DNA of 50,547 bases from the NCBI GenBank assembly GCA_031835245.1, contig JAVKOQ010000163.1, positions 72,501-123,047 on the forward strand. The letters run 5' to 3'. The notes under the pieces are model-generated. The model made no database searches. It was not told the DNA's origin and worked only from the letters and a program-made list of their open reading frames with translations. A program made the position numbers and the translations under genes. Each line of letters begins with the position of its first letter. Position 1 is the first letter of the stretch. Below are positions 1 through 11,110 of the stretch, piece after piece. This DNA comes from Balamuthia mandrillaris (Eukaryota > Discosea > Longamoebia > Balamuthiidae).

Positions 1-698
1 GTTGCAGTTCCGCTACAGAACTTCCTGTGGTTGTCATTCTTCTTGCTCGTTGTTCAGAGAGGTGGATGAGGCACTCTAAGGCCAGTTGCCATTCGGGAAT
101 GTGATAGCGACGAGCTAGGGTCAAGGCAGCAGTGATGTCGGAGACATCGGTGGTGCGAGCCAGAGAGAGTAAGACGTGCTCTCTGTATTTGGGATTGGAG
201 GTAAAGCGCTTCATGTCGGGTATTTGATCACTCAAGTCCTGTTACGGTTGAAAATGCATTAGTGTGGAAAAGAAAAAATCTGGGAAAGAAAGAACAACCT
301 TAACCACGCGCTCTTGTACGCTGTGCTGGAGAAGAGACAGATTCTTTTGGAACTGAGAGAGGAGCGGATGTAACTCTTCCAGTAGCGCTGGGTGGCTCTT
401 CCTCATGCTCTCTAAATTCTCTGCTCTTATCAACTCCTGGCTTGTTTTTTCAAAGTGTTGAATGAGGGCACGCACACCCAAGCCATATGTCTTCCGCAGA
501 ATGGTAATAGAATCACTAGTAATTGTGTTTTTAGTATGCAAGAGGTGCAAGCCATGCAGGGCTAGGAGATAGCAGCCTATCCTCACATAGTCCTCTTGCT
601 GTCTGTTGCTTTGTTGTTCTTCTGTTTGGTCCAATAGATTCTGGATAAAGGTTTGGCCGGAGGAATCTAGCTCACGATCCTGTGTTGCAATGTGAGAA

Positions 699-738
<40 letters not shown>

Positions 739-1006
739 GAGACAAGGAACCCTACCGAAAAAATTGATAAGAGGAAGGCCAACGAAACAGGAAGGTCTTC
801 GGAAAATAACCTAGACGCAAGCATCGGCCTCACGTCAGCACAGCTGTCGTTCGAGGTGAGGCAATGCAGATGGTGAAGCCACTGCACCATCTCCAGCTCC
901 GTTTCAGGAACCTTCCTACCAGAAGCGCCCATCAAAGGTGGGCTTCCATAGCTGAACGTGTCACTGCCATTTTAGTAGCGAAACAAATTCTGTAAATATT
1001 CAAACA

Positions 1007-1037
<31 letters not shown>

Positions 1038-4000
1038 GAGAAGAGGGCAAGCAACAAAACGAACGAACGTACCTTTCTTTCTCATCAAAGACAGTATTTG
1101 TCGTCACATAGAACGGGTGAGTAGGGAAGAAAGGTATCTCAGCAGAAGGTAGGAAAGAAGACATCTCGCCCTCGACACGTTCTGCGTATAGTTTTCGTGC
1201 TATCTGCGCTGATACCAACGATAGTCGTCCCGCAAAGAATTTGGTCTTTTGTGCTTGCGCTGCCTCTTCCAACTCTTCTTGTCCCGAAAGTAAACCTCTG
1301 CTGATGGTGATATTTCGAACAGTGGCAGTGGACGTAGTGTCTTTAGAAGATATGGACGGGGTGGTGGTCGCTGCTGTTTCATTCTGCTCCTCTAGGGAAG
1401 AGAGTACACAACCAATGGATTGGCCTACTTCGCAAGCCTCTAGTTCGTTGTACAGGGACAGCAATGGAGATACCTCATCCACATCGCAGTGCTCCAATGC
1501 AAATGTGATCTATCCATACGTTAACATAAACGAAAGAAGGTAAAGAGAGGGAGCAAAACAAACCAGTTGCAAGCGAGCCTGATAGTCCTTGTACTGATCG
1601 TTCATCGCTAACTCAGCACAAAGCGGAGCTACTTCCACGTAGTCCAAGCTTATAAGATGCATACAAAGCGAAAAAGCGGTAGCATGATCGCCTGCACGCA
1701 TGGCAGTCCGCACCAACAGTAACTGCACCCATCTCTTCGTCTCCAACGAGGCCCCCAACAACGTGGCCAGCTGCAACAATTTATCGGGCTGTTGAAAGCA
1801 CCTTTGTTCCCAGTTAGAACAAGAAAAAAAAATGTAATGCTGTTTTAGATGAGAAAAGCAAAGAAATGAACGTGTTACTTACGTTGGGTTGAGTTCCAGT
1901 ACCTCGTGGAATACATGAGGCAAGGAATTCAGAGAGAGCCGAATTTGTACAGGAAGCTTTGTGAAGTTGTACTCCTCGCTTAACATCCGAACAGCCTCAA
2001 TGAGGTACAATTCTTTATTAACTTCCACACTCAAAGGCACCATCTCCAAGCTGTAAATCGATAAAAGAAAAGAAAAAAGAAAGAGAGGAAAAGAGGTTGG
2101 AGGGAAAGAGAGAACAGAACCAATGGAGGAGTAGTGAGTAAAAAGCAAAGCTCGAAAAACCCTTTACATCGATAACTACCATTTTTGTGCTAGCTCCAAT
2201 TCTTGGTCTTGTGCGTTGGCTGCAGCGTTAAAGTGAAGCCTTGAAGCTTCCAAGGCCACGGCTTCGGGATCATGCGTTTGATGCAAGTATTTCTCCACTA
2301 ATTCGAACCGTGATAACCAAGTCAAGGATTGAACATTAAACATTCAACAGATAGTGAATAAAAGGAGACAGAAAAAGGATATTTCCTGTTAGAAGCAGCG
2401 CTTGACAGTAATACTTGTGGCAATCCTCTTCTGAAATGTAAGGAAAGACATGTTGACGGAGGAATAACATATCTTCCAACAGACGTAACCATGCTTGTTT
2501 GGCAGCCGCAGGTTTACTCTTTACCAACTATACCAAAAACAAGTTTGAGTGTGGGTGAGAGAACAAATGAGAGAAAAGAGAGACCTTTTGTGTCATTTTG
2601 CAGAGCAGGGTACTGGCAGCACTTATGTCTTCTACAGAATCCATTTCCACAAAGAACGAGAATGGTTGGACAAGATCACTATGTATATCAACCTCAGTGT
2701 TAGTCCAATGAATAGGTGAATGGCAGAGATAAGAATTACTATTTCTCCAGCAATTCATCAGCAGCGAGATGAATCTCAAATCTGTCTACCCTGTCATGCA
2801 ACGCACGCTCTTCCTCTGCTCCTTCATGTATTGTATGTTCGAGATGTTCTCTAGCCGGAAGTGACTTTGTGAACAAGTCAGAAGAGACCCGTAAAAAAAA
2901 GCATCAATTAAACACTATACCTCGAAAATAGTGTTGAGCTGAGGCCAATAGTCTTGTGGGGAGGGACAGGCGTAGACGCAAGAAAGGGCCGCACGCATCA
3001 AATGCACAGGGTCCCGTATAATCCGGACCTGCCTCTCATTCTCTTCTGTGGGCTTTGATTGTTCAATAATGCGAGCGCACCAAACAAAGCGTCCGGCATT
3101 GGCCAAGTCAACGAGGTATCTGCACAGCAAGTCCTGCGCGGTGGACTCTTTCTCCTTGATAGATTTGTCATCAATTGCGGTGGTCGAGTCGACTACCATC
3201 CTATCGAAGAACGGCAGAACGAGGGTTTGTAGGTCTTCGAGGATAGTCTCGTCGGTGGAACGGCTGAGGAAGAGCTGCATACGATCGTAGTCGGAAAGCT
3301 TCTCGTAGGTTTGCAGCGTAATTTCCTCCATGAAGCAATTATATGCCAACACATTGAGGCTGAGCAGATGGCTGCGCATGGCCTGCAACGCATCCGTGTG
3401 TGTCTTTTCCATGTGTGACACCTCTGAAGGGTCTGACGAGGATGCATTCTGCTCAGGAGCTCCACTTTTTTGCAATGCGAGCTCGATGAGAGCAAGGCAA
3501 TGGTCAAGTCGCCCCGATAGAGAATCAATTTGTCGGATGCGTTGCAGGTACCACTGTTGGATGAGAGTAGCTGAAGGTAGCTCTGGTAGTGGATTGGGTT
3601 TCCTCGGTTGTTGCTGTGATTCGGAGGAAGGGGATGATAAGGAGAGGTCGTAGACATCCTTGGTGTTGCTGAACAAGGCGCGGCGAGAGGAGGTATCACT
3701 ACGACGGCGATGCTTGTCACTAGTAGTGGTAGCTTCGCCTTCTGTTGATATTGCCTGCAGAGAAGCAGATTCGGTGGCTCTCTGTTGGAGCAGCACCCAC
3801 CGCCAAAGGTAGCTTCGCAAGTAGGATACATCGTCCTTCAATGCCGCACCACTCAAGCCCAGCTGTTCCAATACCTCCGTACGCTCTACCCAATCCTCCT
3901 CACCAGTGGGACTACTTCCAAATTCTGCTTCCTCCTCCTCGTCTTTTTCCTCATCATCATTTTGTTGCTGACTGCGGCTACGAGACTCTGTGGAAGACGA

Positions 4001-5243
4001 AGAAGATGAAGGAAGGTTCACCGTGAATTGAAGCTCTGAAAGAGCGGGCGATGGCAAAAGGTCAGCATAGAGGGCTGGATCGGTTGTCTCTGGGATCAGC
4101 GCCAGTATGTCCAGAAGGAATGGCAGCAACTGCTCTCTGTGTCTTGCCAAAAGGACTTGCAGCGCCTCCAAGTTTTCTTTGAGGGCATAAGTCTTTGCTT
4201 TTGCCACTAAATCGCTGTTGCGAAACTCTAGAAACTCTGCTGCGTCAAAACGAACTGATGATGTGACCATGAAAATGAGTAAATAGAAAGGAAAGAAGAG
4301 AAACATTCGCTGCTATTTTGATTTACCATTGTTGCAGGCGTTGATGTGTTGGAAAGTGTCTAAGCGGCGCAAGTATTGAAGAAATAAGAGGCGGTGCAGG
4401 CATAGCTCTTTGTCTTTCTGGCTCAACCTTCTTCTTGTGTCAGGATGGTGCGGGAAGATGAAAGATAGAGATAGGGCGAGAGAAGAAGCAAAGACTTACT
4501 TAGAAGGAATGGAAAGTGACGCTGCAGTTTGTCCATAGGTGAACGAAGGGACAGAGATCTGCAGGCCATAACGCAGCAACAAGCGATTGGCACGTGGGTT
4601 GTGTGGGATGCGGTGGTGGCACTGCCACAACACCCATTCCTTGTCGTACACTTTGTTCAGGCAGTTCTGCATGATTTGTTTGGGATATTTCAGAACGAGA
4701 GAGAGAAGAGGGAAGCAGAAAAGCAAGCAGAGAAACAGAGAAACAGAGAGAGAAGAGAGAAGAGAGAAGAGAGAGATCACAAACCTTGATGGATTGTTTA
4801 TTTACAGGTTCGGTGGCCCATTGCTTCTGGTAGATAACGTCCGTGTCAAAGCCATGCGTCTGGGCCAAGGCAAGGGCCTCCTCGTACTTGCACTGCTCCA
4901 GATGGTGCAGGAACAGGGCCATGGGCGTTACTTCCTTCTCTGCAAGCGAGGTTCTCCTGGCCAGGCCCATGGGTTCGTCACGACGGCCCTGCCTACCTCT
5001 CACAAGGCTCCTCAGAAGCGAGAAGAGGGCCTCCAAATAGGGCAGCAGCCCTCTCATCAAAGAGAGCAGCAGCAGCCAAAGAGTCAGCTGAAGGGACTTA
5101 TTTTGTCCATGCCTTCCCCTGTTCTGGGCAGATTGTTCCTCTGCCAACGATGCATCCTCATTCCTCTCCTCTTTGAGAGGAAGAGCAGGAGCAGGAGGGC
5201 TGCCTTCTTTCTGCTTCTTCTTCTCTCCCTTTCTTCTCCTCAT
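1..5243 (-). CDS. NBAS: NBAS/Sec39-type tethering complex subunit (3' end outside window)
   Basis: Large subunit of the ER tethering complex (NRZ in animals, Dsl1 in yeast) that captures Golgi-derived COPI vesicles at the ER with syntaxin 18. The first exons (about 5243-4785 and 4666-4500) carry the family core: a helical stretch with YEEALALAQTHGFDTDVIYQ, then a WVLWQC segment; the long exon about 4259-2930 continues with AKTYALKENLEALQVLLARH and ALIPETTDPALYADLLP, which closely track animal NBAS. Further exons down to position 1 stay helical and resemble the NBAS middle region (FTSNPKYREHVLLSLA near 150-200). About a dozen short introns, several with CT-rich tracts on the sense strand. The start is the first in-frame ATG after an A-rich leader. 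The N-terminal beta-propeller of animal and plant NBAS is absent, and the divergent HAUS3 gene 198 bp away leaves no room for it, so the product begins almost at the Sec39 domain, as in yeast. The C-terminus is not in the window. Confidence 0.85.
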
Positions 5244-5441
5244 CTCTTTTTTTTTTTTCTTTTGCTACTCTTTTTCCGAATCATGACGTCCTGACCATCC
5301 TGATCCGTCGACATTGCTGACGCATATATCAGCTTAAAAGGGTTTGGTTGATGTCACCGCGTTTTCCCGCCATTTTCTTTCTGTCCACAAAAATCAGAAC
5401 GAGTAACCCAAAGAGAAATAGAAGAGAAGAAGAAGAAGAAG
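5244..5441. promoter_or_regulatory. Divergent promoter between NBAS and HAUS3
   Basis: Only 198 bp separate the two start codons. The stretch holds TGACGTC at about 5284-5290, close to the bZIP/CRE palindrome, an AT-rich GCATATATCAGC segment near 5320, and a poly-T run (poly-A leader on the NBAS side). Its regulatory role is inferred from position only. Confidence 0.4.
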
Positions 5442-7820
5442 ATGGAAGAAGACTTTCTTCGATGGCTGCATGAAGTGGGTTACAAGGGAGCAACGGGAGG
5501 AGGAAGAAGAGGAGGATCGGAGGAATCTCCCGTTCCACTGGAAGCCAAAGATCTTGCGCCGTTGTTTCATCAGAGGAACGAAGCCACCAAGGCATTATTG
5601 TCTTGGCTGGCCACCACCGGCGAGCCGAACCTTCCTTCCCGCGGGCTTTGTCTCACGAAAGAGGAAGAGCTACTGTACGTGTGCTTCCCCCCCCCCTAAG
5701 CATAGGCCCTTCACGTGACTGATCGTTATGCCAGCTGGAACGAGCTGAAGCCAGAACAAGTGTTGGAAGGAGAAGCGTTGGAGGAAGCGCTGGAAACTGT
5801 GGAGGACAGACATAAGGAGTCGCTACCTGCTCTCAAGGGGGAGTGCGAAAAGCTGGAGGAGGAGCTGCTCATGTACCAAAGGCGTGTTCGTCGGTTGGAG
5901 TCGCAGCGCGATCAGCTGGCGAACGTGCATGCCGCCACGACGCAGCGCAAGGTAAAATCGCTGCGAGTCTTGGCCAAAGACTTGGAGCAGCAGAACAAGT
6001 TGTTGCGTGAGAAGCTGGATAACAGAAACGAGGAGGTTTGTACACAAGAAGCAGAAGAAGAAGACGAAGAAAATCAAAAGATGATGATGTGATGAAAGAG
6101 TAAGAAGCAGAACAAGAAGGAAGCAGAAGTAGAGAAAGAGTAGAAAACGAAAGAAGTTTAACAATTGTTTTTTTGTGCTAACGTCAACAGATGAATCAAC
6201 AATTGGAAGAGCTCGGGAGAACGCTTGATACTATGTATAGCCTTCATCAACGAAAGAGAGGCACCAACAGCACCAAACTCGAGACATCACAAGGAGAGTC
6301 AGAGGGTACGCACAAGCTATCCAATTCCATTCTCTTACTTCTCGGTTTTTTACTCGTGTATTATTTAACAATGCGGACTCCAATAGCTTATAACGAAGTG
6401 GACGCCTTTTTGAGTTGCCTCTCTTTGAAGGAGTACGAACGTGCTGATCATGCTCTCTCCGAGCGGATGCTTCAGCTATTAGACGGACAGCTCCTCTCCT
6501 CGTCTTCCCTATCCGAAGACTTGTCTCCTTCCAATACACCTTCTAAAAACTCGTCGGCGGATACCTGTCTTGTGGCACATCTTCGCAACACACAGGAGAT
6601 CGAACGGCTGAAAGAAGTGTACGTGTTTGAAACAAAGCAACAACTGCATGAGCTCTTCTGACCTGTTACTTTTGAAAACAACTGAAACAGGTATCCACGA
6701 AGTGAGTTCAACTATTTGGCTGCGCAAATGGAACTTGCCAGAGCCACGGGTGAACTTGAGTTTGTGGAAAGAACTTCTGGATTGGCCATTGATCCGTACG
6801 CTCTTGTTGTCTTATGTTGTTGTTGTCTTATGTTGTTGTCTTATGTTGTTGTCTTATGTTGTTGTCTTATGTTGTTGTTGTTTTCTTATGTTGTTGTTGT
6901 CTTATGTTGTTGTTGTCTTATGTTGTTGTTGTTGTTGTTGTTGTTGTCTTATGTTGTGTTTTGTTGTCTTATGTTGTTGTTGTCTTATGTTGTTGTTGTT
7001 TTTGTTGTTGTTGTCTTATGTTGTTGTTGTTGTTGTTGTTGTTGTCTTATGTTGTTGTTGTTGTCTTATGTTGTTGTTGTTGTTGTTGTTGTTGTCTTAT
7101 GTTGTTGTTGTTGTTGTTGTTGTCTTATGTTGTTGTTGTTGTTGTTGTTGTCTTATGTTGTTGTTGTTGTTGTTGTTTGTTGTCTTATGTTGTTGTTGTC
7201 TTATGTTGTTGTTGTTGTTGTTGTTGTCTTATGTTGTTGTTGTTGTCTTATGTTGTTGTTGTTGTTGTTGTCTTATGTTGTTGTTGTTGTCTTATGTTGT
7301 TGTTGTTGTCTTATGTTGTTGTTGTCTTATGTTGTCTTATGTTGTTGTTTTTGTTCTTCTTCTTCTTCTTCGTCGCCTTCTCCTTCTTATTCTTCTTGTC
7401 CACAAAAAGAATTCAAAAACAAGAGGTGGAAAATGCTCTAAAACAACTTAAGAACAAGTCCGCAAAACTCATCCAAGGAGGCGTTATCCCTCTGCTCGAG
7501 CAGCTCTCCTCTTTGCATCTTCTTCCCATATTCCACGTTGACTGTGACCTTAAGCTTGCCAGACAAGCTCTGCGTACCTCTACCATGGGAAAGGTCTGTT
7601 GCCATTTCGTCTTTTATTTTTTGGTTGTTTAAACTTTTAACTCATCAAGAATGTACAGATGCAAACGGTGATGATGCAGCAGCAAGCTGGCCATAAAGTA
7701 CTTTCCTTAATGCTCTTGAAAGAATTACAGGAACACCAGAGCAGCTATAACCTGTTGGCCGCCCTGCAGAATGAACTGTTAGACAGTGCCAACGCCACCG
7801 CCAAACGAATGGTACATTCT

Positions 7821-7863
<43 letters not shown>

Positions 7864-8741
7864 ATTCTAAGGATGTTCGAATACAGGAACAAGGTCCAGT
7901 CGTTGATCAGCGGTATAGTTTGGAGGCTTATGGACCTAATTCCAACACCATCGCACTCTTGAACAAAATGCTGAGCGACTATGGTTTGTATACTTCTTCC
8001 ATTGTTGCTTGACACAAGCATGAACGCTCATTATGGGAGAAATGTAACAGTAACGGATACTCGCATTGCGCAAGACCAAGAAGAACAGGCTAGCAACACA
8101 GAGGTAGCAGAGGCCGCCTCGCATTTGATGAAACTGCACAGGGAGGCTGCCAAGGTAGCTGCTGACGAAAAGGAAGAACGGAGCCAGTTATTTGCACAGA
8201 TGTAAGCATCGAACTTTTTCTTCCCTGATCATTTCTCCTTTATAACAAATATAAAAAGGGAGCACGACGTGCAACGAATGCTGGCGCTGCTGTGTTATAC
8301 GCCAGACAAAGCGGAAAGGACAAATCTTTTGAATCTATCCCCAGCCGAGTTATGCCACAACGCTGTCCTTGTTCCAAACGTAACCCTTCTTCTGCTTCTG
8401 CTTCTGCTTCTGCTTCTGCTTCTGCTTCTGCTTCTGCTTCTGCTTCTCCTTCTTCTCTCTTAACGAAAACAAACAAACAAAAACAGAGTTTACAAGAGGC
8501 CCAACAAGGTTTAGAAGATGCACTCAAACAACTGCACGAACGAATGAACGAACTGCTAAAAGCATATGCGGATCGCAAGAAATCCCTGGAGGCCTATCCC
8601 ATCGAAACCCAAGTTGAACGAGACCTCTTTGTGCATTTCTTCAACGCTGCGAAAAACTCTCCTTCCTCCTCTGCAAAAGAGCTCGAAACGTACCTTCGAC
8701 AAAAAGAGAGACTTCTTAGTTCTTCTTCTCGCTTTTCATAA
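5442..8741 (+). CDS. HAUS3: Augmin complex subunit 3 (HAUS3/AUG3/Dgt3-like)
   Basis: HAUS3 is a coiled-coil subunit of augmin, which recruits gamma-tubulin to existing spindle microtubules for branching nucleation. Eleven exons can be joined in frame: 5442-5674, 5735-6036, 6191-6305, 6387-6618, 6691-6795, 7410-7593, 7659-7811, 7887-7983, 8052-8201, 8259-8379 and 8487-8741. The N-terminus (FLRWLHEVGY, then LLSWLATTGEPNL) matches the HAUS3/AUG3 start, followed by VLEGEALEEALE, equivalent to the conserved (I/L)LEG..L..A motif. A long coiled coil follows (ECEKLEEELLMYQRRVRRLE), then the FNYLAAQMELA and LEFVERTSGLAID segments. The last exons stay helical and glutamine/lysine-rich to the stop at 8741. 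Intron 5 is a 614-bp T/G minisatellite and intron 10 is a CTTCTG array. Five or more donors read GTAC. The assignment rests on the N-terminal match and overall architecture; the C-terminal half is more diverged. Confidence 0.75.
6798..7355 (+). repeat. Intronic T/G minisatellite, units TCTTATG(TTG)n
   Basis: Almost all of HAUS3 intron 5 (6796-7409) is an array of units made of TCTTATG followed by one to about eight TTG triplets. The unit carries no stop codon in any sense frame, so all three sense frames stay open across it and give spurious Leu/Cys/Val-rich reading frames. The array ends in CTTCTTCTT and a short AG acceptor. There is no protein evidence for it. Confidence 0.95.
7826..7860 (+). 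repeat. (CT)n microsatellite in HAUS3 intron 7
   Basis: About 17 CT units lie directly after the GTACATTCTG donor of this 75-bp intron. The tract is on the sense strand and may serve as an extended polypyrimidine tract. Confidence 0.9.
8390..8452 (+). repeat. (CTTCTG)n array in HAUS3 intron 10
   Basis: About ten copies of a CTTCTG hexamer fill the last HAUS3 intron (8380-8486). The same hexamer family recurs in the 1-kb intron of the STE20 kinase gene at 27.5-28.5 kb. Confidence 0.9.
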
Positions 8742-8859
8742 AGCTTCTTTGTAAAAAAAAAAAAAAAAACAATGAATACATTTTATTAACCTAATGGTCA
8801 GGTTGACCTCCCCCAGTACCTTCTCCCCACCGCTCCTCTGCATACGTTACCAGCTCCTA

Positions 8860-8910
<51 letters not shown>

Positions 8911-9480
8911 AAAGGCTCTACTGCCGGAAGCATGGGAGAGGAACGTGGATACTTGTGGAGCGTGCTACGATGATGAAGACAACACGTCCACACCTCGAAC
9001 AGCCCTGCTCTGTGTAGTACTAGCCGATGCTAGCAGTGAGATGCCAGCACTGCGTGATGTCACCCAAGGGCTGCGACCAGCTCCGCAAGAACTCCTTTCT
9101 CTCCTTTCTCTCCTATTTCCTCGTTCCTCTCTCGCTTCACTATTACGAGATAGGCAAACGCTTCTCTATACAAACCAGAACCAGATGCAACAAAGGTATT
9201 ATAGCAGAAATAGAAAGAGAGAAGAAATGGGAAAGTCAGAAGCAGCGGGCTTGGTGGCTGCTGTGCCAGATGTCGTTGGAGGAGACGGAAAGCTTCTGGT
9301 CGTGGTGCTGGCCGCAGCATTTCCAACAAGCCCAGAAAGAATTCCTCAATGGCAGTGGCACCTCATTCTCCAAGCGATTAAGGGCATCGCCAAGTGACCA
9401 GATGGAGACAGGCTTCATATCATACTTTTTGCAGAAGGCTCTCGTCGAAGGAGAGCTTTAACGCGAAACGGAGGTTGGAG
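8742..9480. other. HAUS3 3' flank and unassigned low-coding stretch
   Basis: It begins with a 13-base A run, then a (CT)n tract at about 8862-8908. From 8930 to 9461 two plus-strand frames stay open for about 150 codons each. One contains DTCGACYDDEDN and the other ends AWWLLCQMSLEETESFWSWC, but no single frame is open throughout and no family is recognised. It may be a decayed exon or an unrecognised small gene; the neighbouring 9.5-11.4 kb stretch is clearly decayed. Confidence 0.35.
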
Positions 9481-9560
9481 GACACCAGACCAAGAAAGTT
9501 GGAGACAAAGGGTCGCTTGAGGAAAAGCGCCTCCCCATAGATCCTAGGTTTTGACCCAAT

Positions 9561-10066
9561 AACTCCCTGGCGGAAGTTTTTCTGGGGAGCTGATGATGGT
9601 TTCGTTCTTCCTCAACTTCAAGCAAGGTTCCAGTCCAACCTCATCCCTGATGCACTCCTTTATTTTGTCCACACTCCACCCATGCTCAGAGACAAAGGGT
9701 ACCAGGTACGTGGCGTCCCCTCTAGCTGCACAAGGACTGTAGTAAAGGCGAGCTAACCCAAGTTTCTGAGGAAAGAAGTAAAAAAGAACTACGTCCTACC
9801 TAATCCTTCGCGTAGTTCTTTTTGCTTTCTCTCATTCTCAAACAGAATTATCGATGTGACCAGCTGCGAATTCGTGGGATGAGGCACAACAGGCAAAAAA
9901 AAAAAAACAAACTTGTATCTGTATTATCCCAGCCTTTATTCTTTGCCGGTGTTTGGTAGTGCAACGTTTTTTTTTTTTTTTTGCGTGGTTGCCCCTTCTT
10001 GCTTGAACGGTTATCATGTTATTCGTTTTTAGGAAACTTCACTTTCGGAGTTTGAAGCGGAGAAAC
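9561..10066 (+). repeat. Segment shared, inverted, with the flank of the RNA ligase gene
   Basis: Bases about 9561-9792 match the reverse complement of about 34327-34541 at roughly three-quarters identity by eye, and a short block at about 10025-10066 matches the reverse complement of 33706-33750 (frame reading HFRSLKRRNFRQ against HFRSLNRRNFNQ). The best conserved frame reads GFVLPQxQxRFQxNLIPDA in both copies, so it was once protein-coding. The family is not recognised. Order and orientation of the two blocks are the same in both loci, so they are copies of one element or gene end. Confidence 0.6.
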
Positions 10067-10117
10067 TTCCGCCAACGCCTCAAGAACACAATAGAACACT
10101 CGTCGCTCTATATTGAA

Positions 10118-10400
10118 AAATCGGCCCTGTTGCTTTAGCCGTTTTCTCCCCCTTCTCCTCTCAACATCTCAAGAGGGGAATCTCCCCCAACTTCTCTTTC
10201 TATCATTAACGTGATAAAATAAAGTGCTTCTGTGAATCTCTCTTCATATCGTTTTCTACCATCCACGGTGATGGAGCCAGAATGATCTGCCACACGAAGC
10301 GCTCGTTGTTGGCCTTGGCGTTGGTCAACATGTGAAGCCTGCGACTGAGGGTGTGTCACGACATCGTTTTTATCTTTTACATCAATGCCCAAACAATACA
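10118..10400 (-). pseudogene. Fragment of a second T4 Rnl1-type RNA ligase gene
   Basis: On the minus strand this stretch matches bases about 36000-36275 of the intact RNA ligase gene. It includes a near-identical run for the peptide KANNERFVW and the nucleotide context of the motif V region (KIKTMWY in the intact gene, KDKNDVV here). Similarity stops where ATGATAGAAAGAGAAGTT ends. Only the segment around motif V and the start of the C-terminal helical domain remains, with frame disruption, so it cannot encode a ligase. Followed on the minus strand by a copy of the ligase upstream flank, it looks like the remnant of an ancient tandem or dispersed duplication. Confidence 0.75.
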
Positions 10401-10538
10401 AACTTGTCCAACCACTTCAGTCAAGTTTGTTATGCTGTCGTCAACGCAGCCTACCATCATCTCGTGTCCCTTTACCTTCATCCACTCCGCGGTCTTGCTC
10501 TGATGCTCCTCGCCCAACTGCTGCTTCCTGCCTTCCTC

Positions 10539-11110
10539 CTACATGCCCTGGTTGCTCGCCGTGCGTCCAATCCCCTCTTTGACCTTGCCCATGACCCGGT
10601 CGCTCGCTCCTACCGACGCCAGCATGAGCGACCGGGTCATAGGCAAAAGAAGCGTTTGACAAAGCAGCAAAAGTTGACTGCTCAAATCGGCCAAGCCTTG
10701 GGAATATTTTCTACCACAAAACCGATGTAAGGTGCCTTGCAGCACTGTCTCCTTATTTGTGGCTCCAAGGACCAAGCCCCGTTCATGGCGTTCCCACAAA
10801 TCTCGCACTCCTGGAGTTGGTGGTAGCTTGCTTCGTCCACACGTATGCCACGCAAAGGCATAGTGCTGCAGCACTTGGTCTGCTAACATGAGCATCAGCG
10901 TATGGGTAAAAAAGGATTCGGTGAGGTTGTTTGTGTTACACAGGCCTTCAGGTTTATCCTTGAGTGGCACGCTGCGATAATGATCGATAAAGATGCGGTA
11001 ATGCTTGATAAAGATGATGCATCTTTGTCAATCATATACCGCCACATTTTCGATTTCTTGTGGCGTTGGAACTTGGTCCTCATCCTTGTCGATGTAGGGG
11101 CATGCGTGGT
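10539..11110 (-). pseudogene. Possible MULE-type transposase remnant
   Basis: A minus-strand frame of about 140 codons (10970-10539) reads GLCNTNNLTESFF followed by helical LMLADQVLQHYAFAWHTCG and PGVRDLWERHERG. Upstream, after a break, another open stretch reads EHHACPYIDKDEDQVPTPQE. The NTNNxxES block resembles the (N)TNNxxES(F/W) block of eukaryotic MULE/SWIM transposases, near the end of their catalytic region. The resemblance is short and from memory. Frame breaks and the lack of flanking exons suggest decay. It could equally be a fragment of an unknown host gene. Confidence 0.3.

Noticed and set aside
10332-10730. A 132-codon plus-strand frame in the 8.7-11.4 kb gap
   Set aside because: It lies antisense to the RNA ligase fragment and the possible transposase frame, with no recognisable motif.
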